From Clostridiales bacterium (GTDB lineage: Bacteria; Bacillota; Clostridia; Lachnospirales; Lachnospiraceae): 64,000 bases of DNA. Under the pieces are notes generated by a model, which searched no databases, was not told where the DNA came from, and saw only the letters and a list, made by a program, of their open reading frames with translations. Location of the stretch: positions 1 to 64,000 of the forward strand of contig JAHAFI010000003.1 in the NCBI GenBank assembly GCA_018374355.1, written 5' to 3'. Below, in pieces: positions 6,955 to 15,447 of the stretch (positions are counted from its first letter, which is position 1; each line of letters starts with the position of its first letter). A program made the position numbers and the translations under genes.

Positions 6955-8343
6955 ATGGAAAAAGGAAAGTATTCATCCCCTCAGCAGTTGGAAGGAAAAC
7001 TTCCGCTGGGGCAGGCTGTGATGTACGGTCTGCAGCATGTTCTGGCTATGTTTGCCAGTAACCTGACACCGGTTCTGCTGATTACAGGGGGCTGCGGCAT
7101 TGCATCGGGAGACCCGCTGCAGATTGCGCTTTTACAGAATGCGATGCTGATCGCAGGAATTGTCACATTGGTTCAGTTATTCACCATTGGTCCGGTAGGT
7201 GCGAGACTTCCGGTAGTTATGGGAACCAGCTCAGGCTTTATCGGAGTATGTAAAAGTATTTCCGTAAGCATGGGAGGCGGAATTGCAGCGTACGGCGCGA
7301 TTCTGGGAGCGTCCATTGTGGGAGGTCTTTTTGAAACGGTGCTGGGCTTCTGCCTGAAACCACTCCGCAGATTTTTCCCGGCAATGGTAACCGGTACAGT
7401 AGTTATGGCCATCGGTCTCTCCCTGATTTCTGTGGGAATCAATTCCTTTGGCGGCGGAAGCGGAGCAGGAGACTTCGGTTCTCTCTCCAATCTCTTTGTG
7501 GGAGCTGTGGTACTGATTGTGATTGTTATTTTGAAGCATTTTACAAAAGGCGTGACCAGTCACTCGGCGATTCTGATCGGTATCATCGCAGGATATGTGG
7601 TATGCGGGGTTATGATGCTGATTCTTCCCACTACCTATATTGATAAAGAAGGTGTGGAAAAAACCTGTTCATGGGTTCTGGACTGGAGCAGAGTGGCGGA
7701 GGCAAGCTGGTTTGCAGCGCCGAAGCTGATGCCTGTAAAGCTCGTGTTTGACCTGAAAGCGATCATTCCGCTGTGCATTATGTTCATTGTAACAGCAGTG
7801 GAAACCGTAGGCGATACATCGGCTATTGCTGAGGGCGGTCTGGGACGTGAGGCAACGGATAAGGAATTGTCCGGTTCTGTAATCTGTGACGGTCTCGGTT
7901 CTTCTGTGGCAGCGCTGTTCGGCGTTCTTCCCAACACATCCTTCAGCCAGAACGTTGGTCTGGTGGGAATGACGAAGGTGGTAAACCTGTTTGCCATCTC
8001 CATGGGAGCAATCTTTTTGATCATCTGCGGTCTGTTCCCGAAACTGGCAGCGCTGGTATCCATCATGCCTCAGAGCGTGCTGGGCGGAGCATCTGTTATG
8101 ATGTTTGCCTCCATCGTAGTCAGCGGTATTCAGTTGATCACCAAGGATGGAGTGGATAACAGAACCGTTACCATCGTATCCGTAGCACTGGGTCTGGGAT
8201 ATGGTCTGGGAGCAAGCTCTGATGCACTGGCAAACCTTCCGGAAGCGGTACAGTTGATCTTCGGAGGCTCCGGTATTGTTCCGGCAGCCGTTGTGGCGAT
8301 TCTGCTGAATGTGCTGATTCCTAAGGAAAAAGAGAATACCTGA
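6955..8343 (+). CDS. pbuX: Xanthine/uracil-type nucleobase permease (NCS2 family)
   Basis: Cation-coupled importer of purine bases, probably xanthine (or uric acid), in the cytoplasmic membrane. The 462-aa protein is almost entirely hydrophobic segments, consistent with the 14-helix NCS2 fold. Family blocks include GLQHVLAMFASNLTPVLL near the N-terminus, ETVGDTSAIAEGGLGRE and NTSFSQNVGLVGMTKV. The glutamate in ETVGD and the QNVG motif are the xanthine/uracil permease substrate-site residues. AGGAGG at 6939-6944 fixes the start at 6955. The upstream gap holds a MITE-like repeat rather than a recognisable purine riboswitch. Xanthine over uracil is inferred from the sequence style, not proven. 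Confidence 0.85.
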   Translation: MEKGKYSSPQQLEGKLPLGQAVMYGLQHVLAMFASNLTPVLLITGGCGIASGDPLQIALLQNAMLIAGIVTLVQLFTIGPVGARLPVVMGTSSGFIGVCKSISVSMGGGIAAYGAILGASIVGGLFETVLGFCLKPLRRFFPAMVTGTVVMAIGLSLISVGINSFGGGSGAGDFGSLSNLFVGAVVLIVIVILKHFTKGVTSHSAILIGIIAGYVVCGVMMLILPTTYIDKEGVEKTCSWVLDWSRVAEASWFAAPKLMPVKLVFDLKAIIPLCIMFIVTAVETVGDTSAIAEGGLGREATDKELSGSVICDGLGSSVAALFGVLPNTSFSQNVGLVGMTKVVNLFAISMGAIFLIICGLFPKLAALVSIMPQSVLGGASVMMFASIVVSGIQLITKDGVDNRTVTIVSVALGLGYGLGASSDALANLPEAVQLIFGGSGIVPAAVVAILLNVLIPKEKENT

Positions 8344-8358
8344 AAAACAAAAGAATGA

Positions 8359-8405
8359 AAAATGGCTCATGCCGGAGGAAAGAAACATCCGGCATGGGCC
8401 ATTTT
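8359..8405. terminator. Bidirectional terminator between permease and luxS
   Basis: An 18-bp stem (8359-8376 with 8388-8405, one G.U pair) is flanked by A and T runs on both sides. It lies between the convergent ends of the permease gene and luxS. Confidence 0.85.
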
Positions 8406-8406
8406 A

Positions 8407-8886
8407 CTATTCGGGATAAACCAGACGGTCCGGCTGAATATCGGTGAGTACATTGGAAAGAAAACGGTCAGCCAGCCAGTTTGCCATGGGAAGATTCATG
8501 TCCAGATAATTGCCGCAGTCCTTTGCAGAAGCTCCCGGAACTTCTTCATGGAAATCACGGATAAAAGAAAACATCTCTGTGAGAAGAGATAGGATATCCC
8601 GGGATTCATAATCTCCTGCCAGCAGCAGGTAAAATCCGGTCCGGCATCCCATGGGGCCGAAATAAATGATGCGGCTTCCGAATTCCGGATGATTTCTAAG
8701 GAAAGTAGCGCCCAGATGCTCAATGGCATGCATTTCTGCCGTGTTCATCGCAGGCTCCTCATTGGGGGAGGTCATGCGGATATCGAAGGTGGTGATCAGT
8801 GAATCTCCTACCGGGTCTTTACGGGAAACGTATACTCCGGGCTGCAGTTTCAGATGGTCTATGGTAAAGCTTGTAATTTTTTGCAT
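8407..8886 (-). CDS. luxS: S-ribosylhomocysteine lyase LuxS
   Basis: Cleaves S-ribosylhomocysteine to homocysteine and DPD, the precursor of autoinducer AI-2, so it serves both the activated methyl cycle and signalling. The 159-aa protein has the metal site HAIEH (H53, E56, H57), the catalytic cysteine in GPMGCRTGFYL (C81) and the third metal ligand C124 in AKDCGNY. The ATG at 8886 is preceded by GAAAGGACG; an in-frame upstream ATG (8970) lacks an RBS and would add non-family residues. An extended -10 (TGGTACAAT, minus strand, near 8918-8926) is a plausible promoter. No SAM riboswitch was seen and no mtnN neighbour is present. Confidence 0.95.
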   Translation of the reverse strand: MQKITSFTIDHLKLQPGVYVSRKDPVGDSLITTFDIRMTSPNEEPAMNTAEMHAIEHLGATFLRNHPEFGSRIIYFGPMGCRTGFYLLLAGDYESRDILSLLTEMFSFIRDFHEEVPGASAKDCGNYLDMNLPMANWLADRFLSNVLTDIQPDRLVYPE

Positions 8887-9078
8887 AAGATTACGTCCTT
8901 TCTGATTTTTTATGGCTATTGTACCACAAGGGGAAGAGAAATAAAAGAAAAGAAGTGTATTTGATTTCACAGAATAAACATAAATTCATAACAAATTGAC
9001 CACAAACGTCCACTATACTAAAGCCATAACAAAAAAGAAATATCAAATTCACAATAGATTTCAGGGAGGTCATATTTT

Positions 9079-10473
9079 ATGGAAGATTATGGAAGATACG
9101 AATGGAACAATAACGGAGAACAAAGTAATGCAGAAGGTCAGGGAACCGATGGAGGATGGAACCAGAACCAGCCGTTTCAGGAATTTCCGCCGGTGAACCG
9201 GAAAAAACCAAAAAATAGAAAGAAAGCCGGATGGGCGAAGAAAGTCGGAGCAATTGCGCTGAGTGCGGTGCTTTTCGGCGGGGTTGCAGGAGGTGTTTTC
9301 ACAGGCGTCACTTACGTGACCGGAGCAGCAGCAAAAGGTTCAGTGGTTTCCGGCACAGAAAACCAGCAGAATACGGGAAATACAGGAAATACGGGACAGG
9401 GAACCACTACACTCCAGACCGCCGCTTCCAACAGTGACGGAACCGCAGACGGACAATCTCTGGATGTTGCGGATATCGTGGACGGAGCAATGCCTTCTAT
9501 CGTATCCATCACCAACAAATCCGTTCAGGAAATGCAGCAGTACTATGATATGTTCGGGCGCAGCGGATTTACTCCGGAACAGGAGGTGGAGAGCAGAGGC
9601 TCCGGATTTATCGTGGGAGAGAATGAAGAGGAGCTTTTGATCGTTACCAATAACCATGTGGTAGCAGACGCCACAACCCTGTCCGTAGCTTTTGTAGATA
9701 ATCAGGCCTACGAGGCAGTCATTAAGGGAACGGATTCGGAAAATGATCTGGCAGTTATCGCAGTAAAGCTTTCGGATTTATCTGAAGACACCCGTTCCCA
9801 GATCAAGGTTGCACAGATTGGTGATTCCGATGCCCTGAAAGTAGGTCAGCAGGTAGTCGCTATCGGAAATGCTCTGGGTTACGGACAGTCGGTAACGACA
9901 GGAATTGTAAGCGCTAAGGACCGTCAGGTAGGAGATTCCCAGTCTGAAAACGGATTTATCCAGACCGATGCAGCTATCAACCCGGGAAACAGCGGCGGCG
10001 CTCTACTGAATATGAACGGTGAAGTGATCGGTATCAATTCTGCAAAACTGGCATCCACCGAGGTGGAAGGTATGGGATATGCCATTCCGGTAAATACCGC
10101 ATCACCCATTATTGAGGACTTGATGAACCGTGAGACGAGAACACAGGTCAGCGCGGATCAGGCCGCTTCACTTGGCATCAAGGCAAAAAATGTGGACAGC
10201 AGTATTTCTGAAGCTTACGGAATTCCTCAGGGGGTTTATGTAGGTGAAGTGACTGAAGGAGGCGCTGCACAGAAGGCAGGACTGCAGCCGGGCAGCATCA
10301 TTACCAAATTTGATAAAACAAGCGTAAAATCATTCGATGAACTGAGAACTCTGCTTACCTATTATGCAGCAGGGGAAACCGTGGAACTTACTGTGAAAGT
10401 AGCGGATAACGGCGAATATGTGGAAAAAACGCTGGAAATCACTCTGGATCAGGCACAGAATACAGGGAAGTAG
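9079..10473 (+). CDS. htrA: HtrA/DegP-like membrane-anchored serine protease with PDZ domain
   Basis: Surface quality-control protease that degrades misfolded exported proteins. The 464-aa chain has a charged, Asn/Gln-rich cytoplasmic N-terminus (1-55), one membrane segment (about 57-80), a low-complexity linker (to about 125), a trypsin-like domain and a C-terminal PDZ domain (about 370-460). The catalytic triad is visible as H193 in NNHVV, D223 in ENDLAV and S305 in GNSGGAL. The start is supported by GGGAGG about 11 nt upstream. It stands alone between two terminators. No two-component system such as CssRS is adjacent, so its regulation cannot be read here. Confidence 0.92.
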   Translation: MEDYGRYEWNNNGEQSNAEGQGTDGGWNQNQPFQEFPPVNRKKPKNRKKAGWAKKVGAIALSAVLFGGVAGGVFTGVTYVTGAAAKGSVVSGTENQQNTGNTGNTGQGTTTLQTAASNSDGTADGQSLDVADIVDGAMPSIVSITNKSVQEMQQYYDMFGRSGFTPEQEVESRGSGFIVGENEEELLIVTNNHVVADATTLSVAFVDNQAYEAVIKGTDSENDLAVIAVKLSDLSEDTRSQIKVAQIGDSDALKVGQQVVAIGNALGYGQSVTTGIVSAKDRQVGDSQSENGFIQTDAAINPGNSGGALLNMNGEVIGINSAKLASTEVEGMGYAIPVNTASPIIEDLMNRETRTQVSADQAASLGIKAKNVDSSISEAYGIPQGVYVGEVTEGGAAQKAGLQPGSIITKFDKTSVKSFDELRTLLTYYAAGETVELTVKVADNGEYVEKTLEITLDQAQNTGK

Positions 10474-10491
10474 AAGCAATCCTTAGAAAAG

Positions 10492-10536
10492 AAAGCAACG
10501 GCTGCAGCAGATGTTCTGCTGTGAGCCGTTGCTTTT
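10492..10536 (+). terminator. Terminator of the HtrA gene
   Basis: A long stem (AAAGCAACGGCT... paired with ...AGCCGTTGCTTT, with a short inner GCAGCA/TGCTGT helix) ends in a T run. It is 18 bp past the stop and close to the end of the leftward gene, so it may act in both directions. Confidence 0.8.
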
Positions 10537-10562
10537 TATAGATGACCATTTTTAGCAGGGGG

Positions 10563-11051
10563 TTAAATTTCCTCAAACACGATCTGCTGTTTTTTAAAGA
10601 AGCGTTTTACCATATCATCCCAGACATGATCCAGCGTCTTGTCGAGGGTAAATACCTTCAGGGAGGTGCCGGTGGTGCACACCAGACGTTCCCCGTCAAA
10701 CTGGCAGTTCAGATAGAGACCGAAAATATCAGCCGTATGTAAGCCGGAACCGGATTGGCAGAGAAGCTTCTCCACATTTTCCGGCGCAAGCTGGAAGACG
10801 ATTTTAAACCGCAGGGGTGTCCGTTTCCCACGGATGATGGAATAGCAATGAGGCTTTACCGCCTCCCAATAGCAGTACAGATGCTCCGGGCGGTCTTCAC
10901 TGTCGAAAAAATCTTTCTGCAGGACGCCGTCCAGCGTATGGGTGATAAATGTGGTAAAGGAAGCCTCCACGAAGGAAAAACGGTTGAAAACGTCTCCCAG
11001 AAAAAGCTTTCCTGTAAAATCCTTTAAATCCAGTATATGAAGAGCAAGCAT
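10563..11051 (-). CDS. Conserved hypothetical protein, DUF5721-like
   Basis: A 162-aa soluble protein beginning MLALHILDLKDFTGKLFLGD. I tentatively place it with a Clostridia family of unknown function (DUF5721-like). No catalytic motif is evident; it has mixed alpha/beta character and several aromatic residues. The ATG at 11051 has GGAGGT just upstream; an in-frame ATG at 11111 would run into the upstream corA gene. It lies 13 bp after corA on the same strand and shares its transcript. A role linked to magnesium transport is possible but unsupported. Confidence 0.7.
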   Translation of the reverse strand: MLALHILDLKDFTGKLFLGDVFNRFSFVEASFTTFITHTLDGVLQKDFFDSEDRPEHLYCYWEAVKPHCYSIIRGKRTPLRFKIVFQLAPENVEKLLCQSGSGLHTADIFGLYLNCQFDGERLVCTTGTSLKVFTLDKTLDHVWDDMVKRFFKKQQIVFEEI

Positions 11052-11064
11052 AAGTACCTCCCGG

Positions 11065-11991
11065 TTATGATAACCATTTATTTTTATAAAAAATCCATAT
11101 TTCAATTGCAATGATGAGAATGCAGATGCCGATCAGCGTAAAATATCCGTAGGGGGAATCCAGTTCGGGCATATATCTGAAATTCATGCCATACCATCCG
11201 GTAAGCAGGGATAAAGGCAGGAAAATCGTGGTGACCACCGTGAGGATCCGCATGGTGTGGTTTTGGCGGATATCTGCCGCAGTCTGGTACATTTCCCGGA
11301 TCTGAAGGGCGTATTCCCGAAGCATCTGAGCGTGCCGGTAAAGCCGCTCGATACGGGAAGCGTAGAGGGAAAATGACTGACATTCTTCCTCCGTGAAAAA
11401 ATGGTTGGAATTTTCCTCCAGACTCTCGCAAAGATACAAAAGCTGCTGATAATAGGAATGGAGAATCAGCAGGTCCTTGCGGGTATGGATCAGCAGCCCT
11501 TGGATTTTTTTCGCATCCAGCCGGGGAAGCTGTTCCTCCAGATCACTCATCTTTCGTTCAAGATTCTGCAAAAACAGAGAATCTTCATTGGTCAGATACC
11601 CCAGAAGCCGACAGAAAAATTCCCCGATGTTTCTGGAATCAAGGAGTTCCCCCTCCCGGAGAATTCCAATAATTGCATCAATATGCCGGACATCGTCAAC
11701 GAGAACCAGAAGATCCTTTTTCAGATAAAAGACGATGGACAGACTGGATTCCTGAAGAAACTCTTTGTCGGGAATCAGCAGCGTTCCGATGACACAGTCT
11801 TTTAAGAGATCGGCTTTGCAGTAAGTAATGTTATGATTTTTCATGTTCTTTTCCAGCACAGGGAAAAAGGGCAGTTCCCGGTGAAACTGCCGGCATTCTT
11901 CCGTGGTAACCAGCGATACCAGAATGTCCCCGTCCTTTTTATCATAAGTATTATCCAGAACTTTCATGGAACTGTTCAGCAAATAATACAT
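11065..11991 (-). CDS. corA: CorA-family magnesium/divalent cation transporter
   Basis: Pentameric inner-membrane channel for Mg2+ (or Co2+/Ni2+). The 308-aa protein has a long soluble N-terminal funnel with a coiled-coil helix (about 150-240), then two membrane helices at the C-terminus. The signature GMNF sits at the end of the first helix in LLTGWYGMNF, followed by a loop and the last helix ending in KNKW. GGAGG precedes the ATG at 11991, and a TATAAT lies upstream in the minus-strand leader near 12010-12020. The following 162-aa gene is probably in the same operon. No M-box riboswitch is visible. Confidence 0.92.
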   Translation of the reverse strand: MYYLLNSSMKVLDNTYDKKDGDILVSLVTTEECRQFHRELPFFPVLEKNMKNHNITYCKADLLKDCVIGTLLIPDKEFLQESSLSIVFYLKKDLLVLVDDVRHIDAIIGILREGELLDSRNIGEFFCRLLGYLTNEDSLFLQNLERKMSDLEEQLPRLDAKKIQGLLIHTRKDLLILHSYYQQLLYLCESLEENSNHFFTEEECQSFSLYASRIERLYRHAQMLREYALQIREMYQTAADIRQNHTMRILTVVTTIFLPLSLLTGWYGMNFRYMPELDSPYGYFTLIGICILIIAIEIWIFYKNKWLS

Positions 11992-12087
11992 GATTTCCTC
12001 CTTAAACTGCTACTATTATATCCTAAAACCGGAAAAAAGAACATAGAAAAATCTTTTCAAGGATAGAAATGTATGATATATTTAAAT

Positions 12088-12104
12088 ATAGTATTGAATA
12101 CTAT
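12088..12104. promoter_or_regulatory. AT-rich inverted repeat upstream of degV
   Basis: ATAGTAT (12088-12094) and ATACTAT (12098-12104) form a 7-bp inverted repeat three bases apart, 56 bp before the degV start. It may be an operator or overlap the -10 region; no clean -35/-10 pair was found. Confidence 0.35.
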
Positions 12105-12159
12105 GTTTAGTAGAAATTATTATTTTTGAAATAAACGGAAATATATGGAGGCAAACATC

Positions 12160-12999
12160 ATGAGTTTTAAAATTATTTTGGATAGCTGCGGCGAGATGAC
12201 GCCTGAAATGAAAGCAGATGAAAGATTTGAGGCGGCTGCCCTGACATTGACTGTGGGCGGTGAGGATATTGTGGATGATGAAACCTTTGATCAGGCAGAT
12301 TTTTTAAAGAAGGTGGCAGCAAGCCCTGAGTGCCCTAAGTCGGCCTGCCCTTCCCCGGAACGTTACAGGGAGGGATTTCTGGCAGATGCCGAACATCTGT
12401 ATGCGGTTACTTTATCTGCCGAACTCAGCGGCTCCTACAACAGCGCCATGCTGGGAAGAACACTGGCCCTTGAAAAATGTCCTGATAAAAAAATATATGT
12501 GTTCAATTCCAGAAGTGCGTCTGTGGGGGAAACCCTCATTGCCCTGAAGATTCAGGAATGCGAGGAGGCAGGAATGGGGTTTGAAAAAGTGGTTGAGACG
12601 GTGGAAAGCTACATTGAGAGTCAGAGCACCCATTTCGTATTGGAAAATCTGGAAACGCTGCGGAAGAACGGACGCCTGAGCAAAGTGAAGGCTCTGGTGG
12701 CTTCGGCTCTGAAAATCAAGCCGGTGATGGGCTCCACACCGGAGGGAACCATCTGTCAGGTGGATCAGGCCAGAGGAATCAATAAAGCGCTGGTGAAAAT
12801 GGTGGATTACGTTGTAGCTGCGGCAGCGGGAAGTGAAAACAAAGTTCTGGGAATTTCCAACTGCAACTGCAGGGAAAGAGCAGAACTTGTGAAGAATGCA
12901 ATCTGCGAGCGGATCAAGGTAAAAGATGTGGTAATCTTGGATACCGCAGGAGTGAGCACTATGTATGCCAATGACGGCGGTATTATTGTTGTGCTGTAG
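12160..12999 (+). CDS. DegV family fatty-acid-binding protein
   Basis: Cytoplasmic lipid-binding protein of the DegV/FakB family, which presents fatty acids to a FakA-type kinase for phospholipid synthesis. The 279-aa protein opens with the family pattern IILDSCGEMTPEM and carries the lipid-site block around VTLSAELSGSYNSA. A later conserved stretch is FVLENLETLRKNGRLSK. The ATG at 12160 is used because GGAGG is 8 nt upstream; the ATG at 12145 lies before that RBS. No fakA gene is beside it. It is a single-gene unit between the corA operon and the pyrH region. Confidence 0.88.
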   Translation: MSFKIILDSCGEMTPEMKADERFEAAALTLTVGGEDIVDDETFDQADFLKKVAASPECPKSACPSPERYREGFLADAEHLYAVTLSAELSGSYNSAMLGRTLALEKCPDKKIYVFNSRSASVGETLIALKIQECEEAGMGFEKVVETVESYIESQSTHFVLENLETLRKNGRLSKVKALVASALKIKPVMGSTPEGTICQVDQARGINKALVKMVDYVVAAAAGSENKVLGISNCNCRERAELVKNAICERIKVKDVVILDTAGVSTMYANDGGIIVVL

Positions 13000-13019
13000 A
13001 TTTTCTGAAATCTTTCGAT

Positions 13020-13047
13020 TTGCTTTTATGGGAAACTGTGATATAAT
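13020..13047 (+). promoter_or_regulatory. Promoter for the 80-aa gene and pyrH region
   Basis: TTGCTT (13020-13025) and TATAAT (13042-13047) are 16 bp apart, with a TG one base before the -10 (extended -10). It lies 35 bp before the 80-aa ORF and probably drives the pyrH block too. Confidence 0.6.
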
Positions 13048-13081
13048 GAAATGCAATAGATTACAAAGGAGTAGATAAACA

Positions 13082-13324
13082 ATGAGTCAGGCGAAGGTGG
13101 ACAAATACAAAGAGGAAAAAGCTAACCGTCAGCAGATCATCAAAAAACAGAAGCGGATGCACCGCATGGAGATGACTGCTCTTGCTCTTGTAGGTGTTGT
13201 TTTTGTTGGATGGATCGGATATTCGGTTTACGACAAAGTAAGCAACAGTGAAGCGGCAAAGGAAACGGTTGTTTTTGATGCCAGCGCAGTTCAGGATTAT
13301 ATTACAGAACTGGCAGCGGAATAA
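13082..13324 (+). CDS. Small single-pass membrane protein of unknown function
   Basis: An 80-aa protein with a highly charged basic N-terminus (1-30, KEEKANRQQIIKKQKRMHRM), one hydrophobic helix (about 31-50, TALALVGVVFVGWIGYSVY) and a short acidic tail. By charge, the N-terminus should be cytoplasmic. The RBS AAAGGAG precedes the ATG. It lies 26 bp before pyrH behind a clear promoter, so it is likely the first gene of the pyrH-frr-uppS-cdsA block. I recognise no named family. Conservation of this position beside pyrH would be informative. Confidence 0.75.
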   Translation: MSQAKVDKYKEEKANRQQIIKKQKRMHRMEMTALALVGVVFVGWIGYSVYDKVSNSEAAKETVVFDASAVQDYITELAAE

Positions 13325-13350
13325 GTAAATCTGATAAGGAGCATCCATTT

Positions 13351-14049
13351 ATGAAAAGAGTGTTGTTAAAATTAAGCGGTGAGGCTCTTGCCGGAGAGAA
13401 AAAAACAGGCTTTGATGAGGCTACCGTTACAGAGGTTGCCAAACAGGTAAAAGTGCTGGCAGATGAAGGTGTTGAGATCGGCGTGGTGATCGGCGGCGGA
13501 AACTTCTGGAGAGGAAGGACCAGCGAGACCATTGACCGTACAAAAGCGGACCAGATCGGAATGCTGGCAACTATTATGAACTGCATTTATGTATCGGAGA
13601 TTTTCCGTTCCGTAGGGATGAAGACCGAGATTCTCACTCCGTTTGTATGCGGAGCATTTACAAAATTATTTTCTAAAGATGAGGCAAACAGATGCTTTGC
13701 TCACGGCAAGGTAACCTTCTTCGCAGGTGGAACGGGACATCCTTATTTTTCCACGGATACAGCTACCGTTCTGCGTGCGATTGAGATCGAGGCAGAGACC
13801 ATTTTGCTGGCAAAAGCTGTGGACGGCGTATATGACAGCGATCCTAAGACCAATCCGGAAGCAAAGAAATACGACAGCGTTCATATTCAGGAGGTTATCG
13901 ATAAGAAGCTGGCAGTAGTAGATCTGGCAGCGTCCATCTTGTGTATGGAGAACAAGATGCCTATGATGGTATTCGGACTGAACGAAGAAAACAGTATCGT
14001 TAAGACTGCACGGGGAGAATTTTCAGGCACCCGTGTGCTGGTAGACTAG
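13351..14049 (+). CDS. pyrH: UMP kinase PyrH
   Basis: Phosphorylates UMP to UDP in pyrimidine nucleotide synthesis; belongs to the amino acid kinase fold and is normally a GTP-regulated hexamer. The 232-aa protein opens with RVLLKLSGEAL, has the phosphate loop GVVIGGGNFWRG, and the typical FFAGGTGHPYFSTDTA and LLAKAVDGVYDSDPK blocks. AAGGAG precedes the ATG. It begins the usual pyrH-frr-uppS-cdsA-dxr-rseP order; tsf, its usual upstream neighbour, is replaced by the small membrane protein gene. Confidence 0.97.
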   Translation: MKRVLLKLSGEALAGEKKTGFDEATVTEVAKQVKVLADEGVEIGVVIGGGNFWRGRTSETIDRTKADQIGMLATIMNCIYVSEIFRSVGMKTEILTPFVCGAFTKLFSKDEANRCFAHGKVTFFAGGTGHPYFSTDTATVLRAIEIEAETILLAKAVDGVYDSDPKTNPEAKKYDSVHIQEVIDKKLAVVDLAASILCMENKMPMMVFGLNEENSIVKTARGEFSGTRVLVD

Positions 14050-14105
14050 CGCCGGAAGATAGGGGCAGCTACGCAGATTAAAAGAAACTAGGAGGAAACA
14101 AACAC

Positions 14106-14657
14106 ATGGATGAGAGAATTGCAAAGTATGAAGAGAAAATGGTAAAAACACTGGCAAATCTGGACGGAGAATTTGGAACGATCCGTGCAGGAAGAGCCAA
14201 TCCCCATGTACTGGACAGAATCACCGTAGATTATTACGGAGCACCTACACCGCTGCAGCAGGTGGCAAATATCTCTGTGCCGGAAGCAAGAATGATCCAG
14301 ATTCAGCCATGGGAAGGATCTCTTGTAAAAGCCATTGAAAAAGCAATCAATATGTCTGATCTGGGTATCAATCCTACCAACGATGGAAAAGTTATCCGTT
14401 TAGTATTTCCGGAGCTTACCGAGGAGCGCAGAAAAGATCTGGTAAAAGATGTTAAGAAAAAAGGAGAAGCTGCAAAGGTAGCAATCCGCAACATCCGCCG
14501 CGATGCCAATGATGCGCTGAAAAAACTGGGAAAAACAGATATTTCTGAGGATGAAGTCGCTGAATTGGAAGATAAGGTACAGAAAATGACAGATAAGTTC
14601 ATCAAGGAAGTGGACAAAGCCATCGAAGTAAAATCAAAAGAAATCTTAACTGTTTAA
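14106..14657 (+). CDS. frr: Ribosome recycling factor
   Basis: Acts with EF-G to split the post-termination ribosome. At 183 aa it has the family length and its hallmark blocks: LDGEFGTIRAGRANPHVLD, TPLQQVANISVPEARMI, and the charged helix LTEERRKDLVKDVKKKGE. The RBS TAGGAGG lies 12 nt before the ATG. It follows pyrH by 56 bp and precedes uppS, with an imperfect hairpin plus T run between, which could lower downstream expression. Confidence 0.97.
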   Translation: MDERIAKYEEKMVKTLANLDGEFGTIRAGRANPHVLDRITVDYYGAPTPLQQVANISVPEARMIQIQPWEGSLVKAIEKAINMSDLGINPTNDGKVIRLVFPELTEERRKDLVKDVKKKGEAAKVAIRNIRRDANDALKKLGKTDISEDEVAELEDKVQKMTDKFIKEVDKAIEVKSKEILTV

Positions 14658-14680
14658 GCAGTTGCCGGGAATGTCATAAG

Positions 14681-14730
14681 GGAGGCGTCAAACACATGGA
14701 TCTTACTCCATTGTATGGCGCCTCTTTTTA
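14681..14730 (+). terminator. Imperfect hairpin with T run between frr and uppS
   Basis: AGGCG (14683-14687) pairs with CGCCT (14719-14723), and ATGGA with TCCAT inside, giving an interrupted long stem that ends in TTTTTA. The uppS RBS starts at the next base. It is probably a partial terminator or attenuator. Confidence 0.5.
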
Positions 14731-14741
14731 AGGAGGAACGC

Positions 14742-15446
14742 ATGAGAGTACCAAATCATATCGCCATCATTCTGGATGGGAACGGAAGATGGGCAAAGAA
14801 AAAGGGAATGCCCAGAAGCTACGGCCATATCAAGGGCTGCGAAAATCTGGAGGATATCTGTGAGATCGCTAAGGAGCTGGGTGTGAAATATCTGACGGTC
14901 TATGCTTTTTCCACGGAGAACTGGAAACGTTCGAAGGAAGAAGTGGACGGCTTGATGAAATTATTTCGAAATTACCTGAAAAAATGTATTAAAATCTCAA
15001 AAAAGAATAACATGAGAGTAAAAGTAATCGGAGATCCCTCCGCCTTTGACCCGGATATCCGGAAAAGTATCATTGAGTTGGAAGATTTTTCCAAAGATTT
15101 TGACGAGCTGCATTTTCAGATTGCATTGAACTACGGAAGCCGGGACGAGATGACCCGGGCGGTAAACCGGATGCTGGAAGACCAGAAAGCAGGAAAATTT
15201 ACCGGTCCGGTGACAGAGGAGACGATTTCCGGTTATCTGGATACAGCAGGGATTCCCGATCCGGATCTGTTGATCCGTACCAGCGGGGAGCAGAGGCTGT
15301 CCAATTATCTGCTGTGGCAGTTGGCCTATACAGAGTTTTATTTTACCGATGTTCCTTGGCCGGATTTCAAAAAGGACGAATTAGTAAAAGCTATTGAGAA
15401 ATACAATGAAAGAGACCGAAGATACGGCGGCGTAAAGGAGGAATAG
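14742..15446 (+). CDS. uppS: Undecaprenyl (isoprenyl) diphosphate synthase
   Basis: cis-Prenyltransferase that builds the C55 lipid carrier for peptidoglycan from FPP and IPP. The 234-aa protein has the catalytic aspartate and pyrophosphate loop in IILDGNGRWAKK (D12), YAFSTENWKRS, and the C-terminal DLLIRTSGEQRLSNYLLWQ block. ATG at 14742 with AGGAGG nine bases upstream was preferred to an earlier ATG (14715) lying inside the hairpin. It is followed one base later by cdsA, so the two are coupled. Confidence 0.96.
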   Translation: MRVPNHIAIILDGNGRWAKKKGMPRSYGHIKGCENLEDICEIAKELGVKYLTVYAFSTENWKRSKEEVDGLMKLFRNYLKKCIKISKKNNMRVKVIGDPSAFDPDIRKSIIELEDFSKDFDELHFQIALNYGSRDEMTRAVNRMLEDQKAGKFTGPVTEETISGYLDTAGIPDPDLLIRTSGEQRLSNYLLWQLAYTEFYFTDVPWPDFKKDELVKAIEKYNERDRRYGGVKEE

Positions 15447-15447
15447 C

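Noticed and set aside
8887..9000. SAM/SAH riboswitch upstream of luxS
   Set aside because: The short leader contains only a plausible -10 and RBS. No conserved kink-turn or aptamer sequence is seen.
8996..9019. TTGACC and TATACT as the htrA promoter
   Set aside because: They are only 12 bp apart, too close for a sigma-A promoter. No good -35 lies at the right distance from TATACT.
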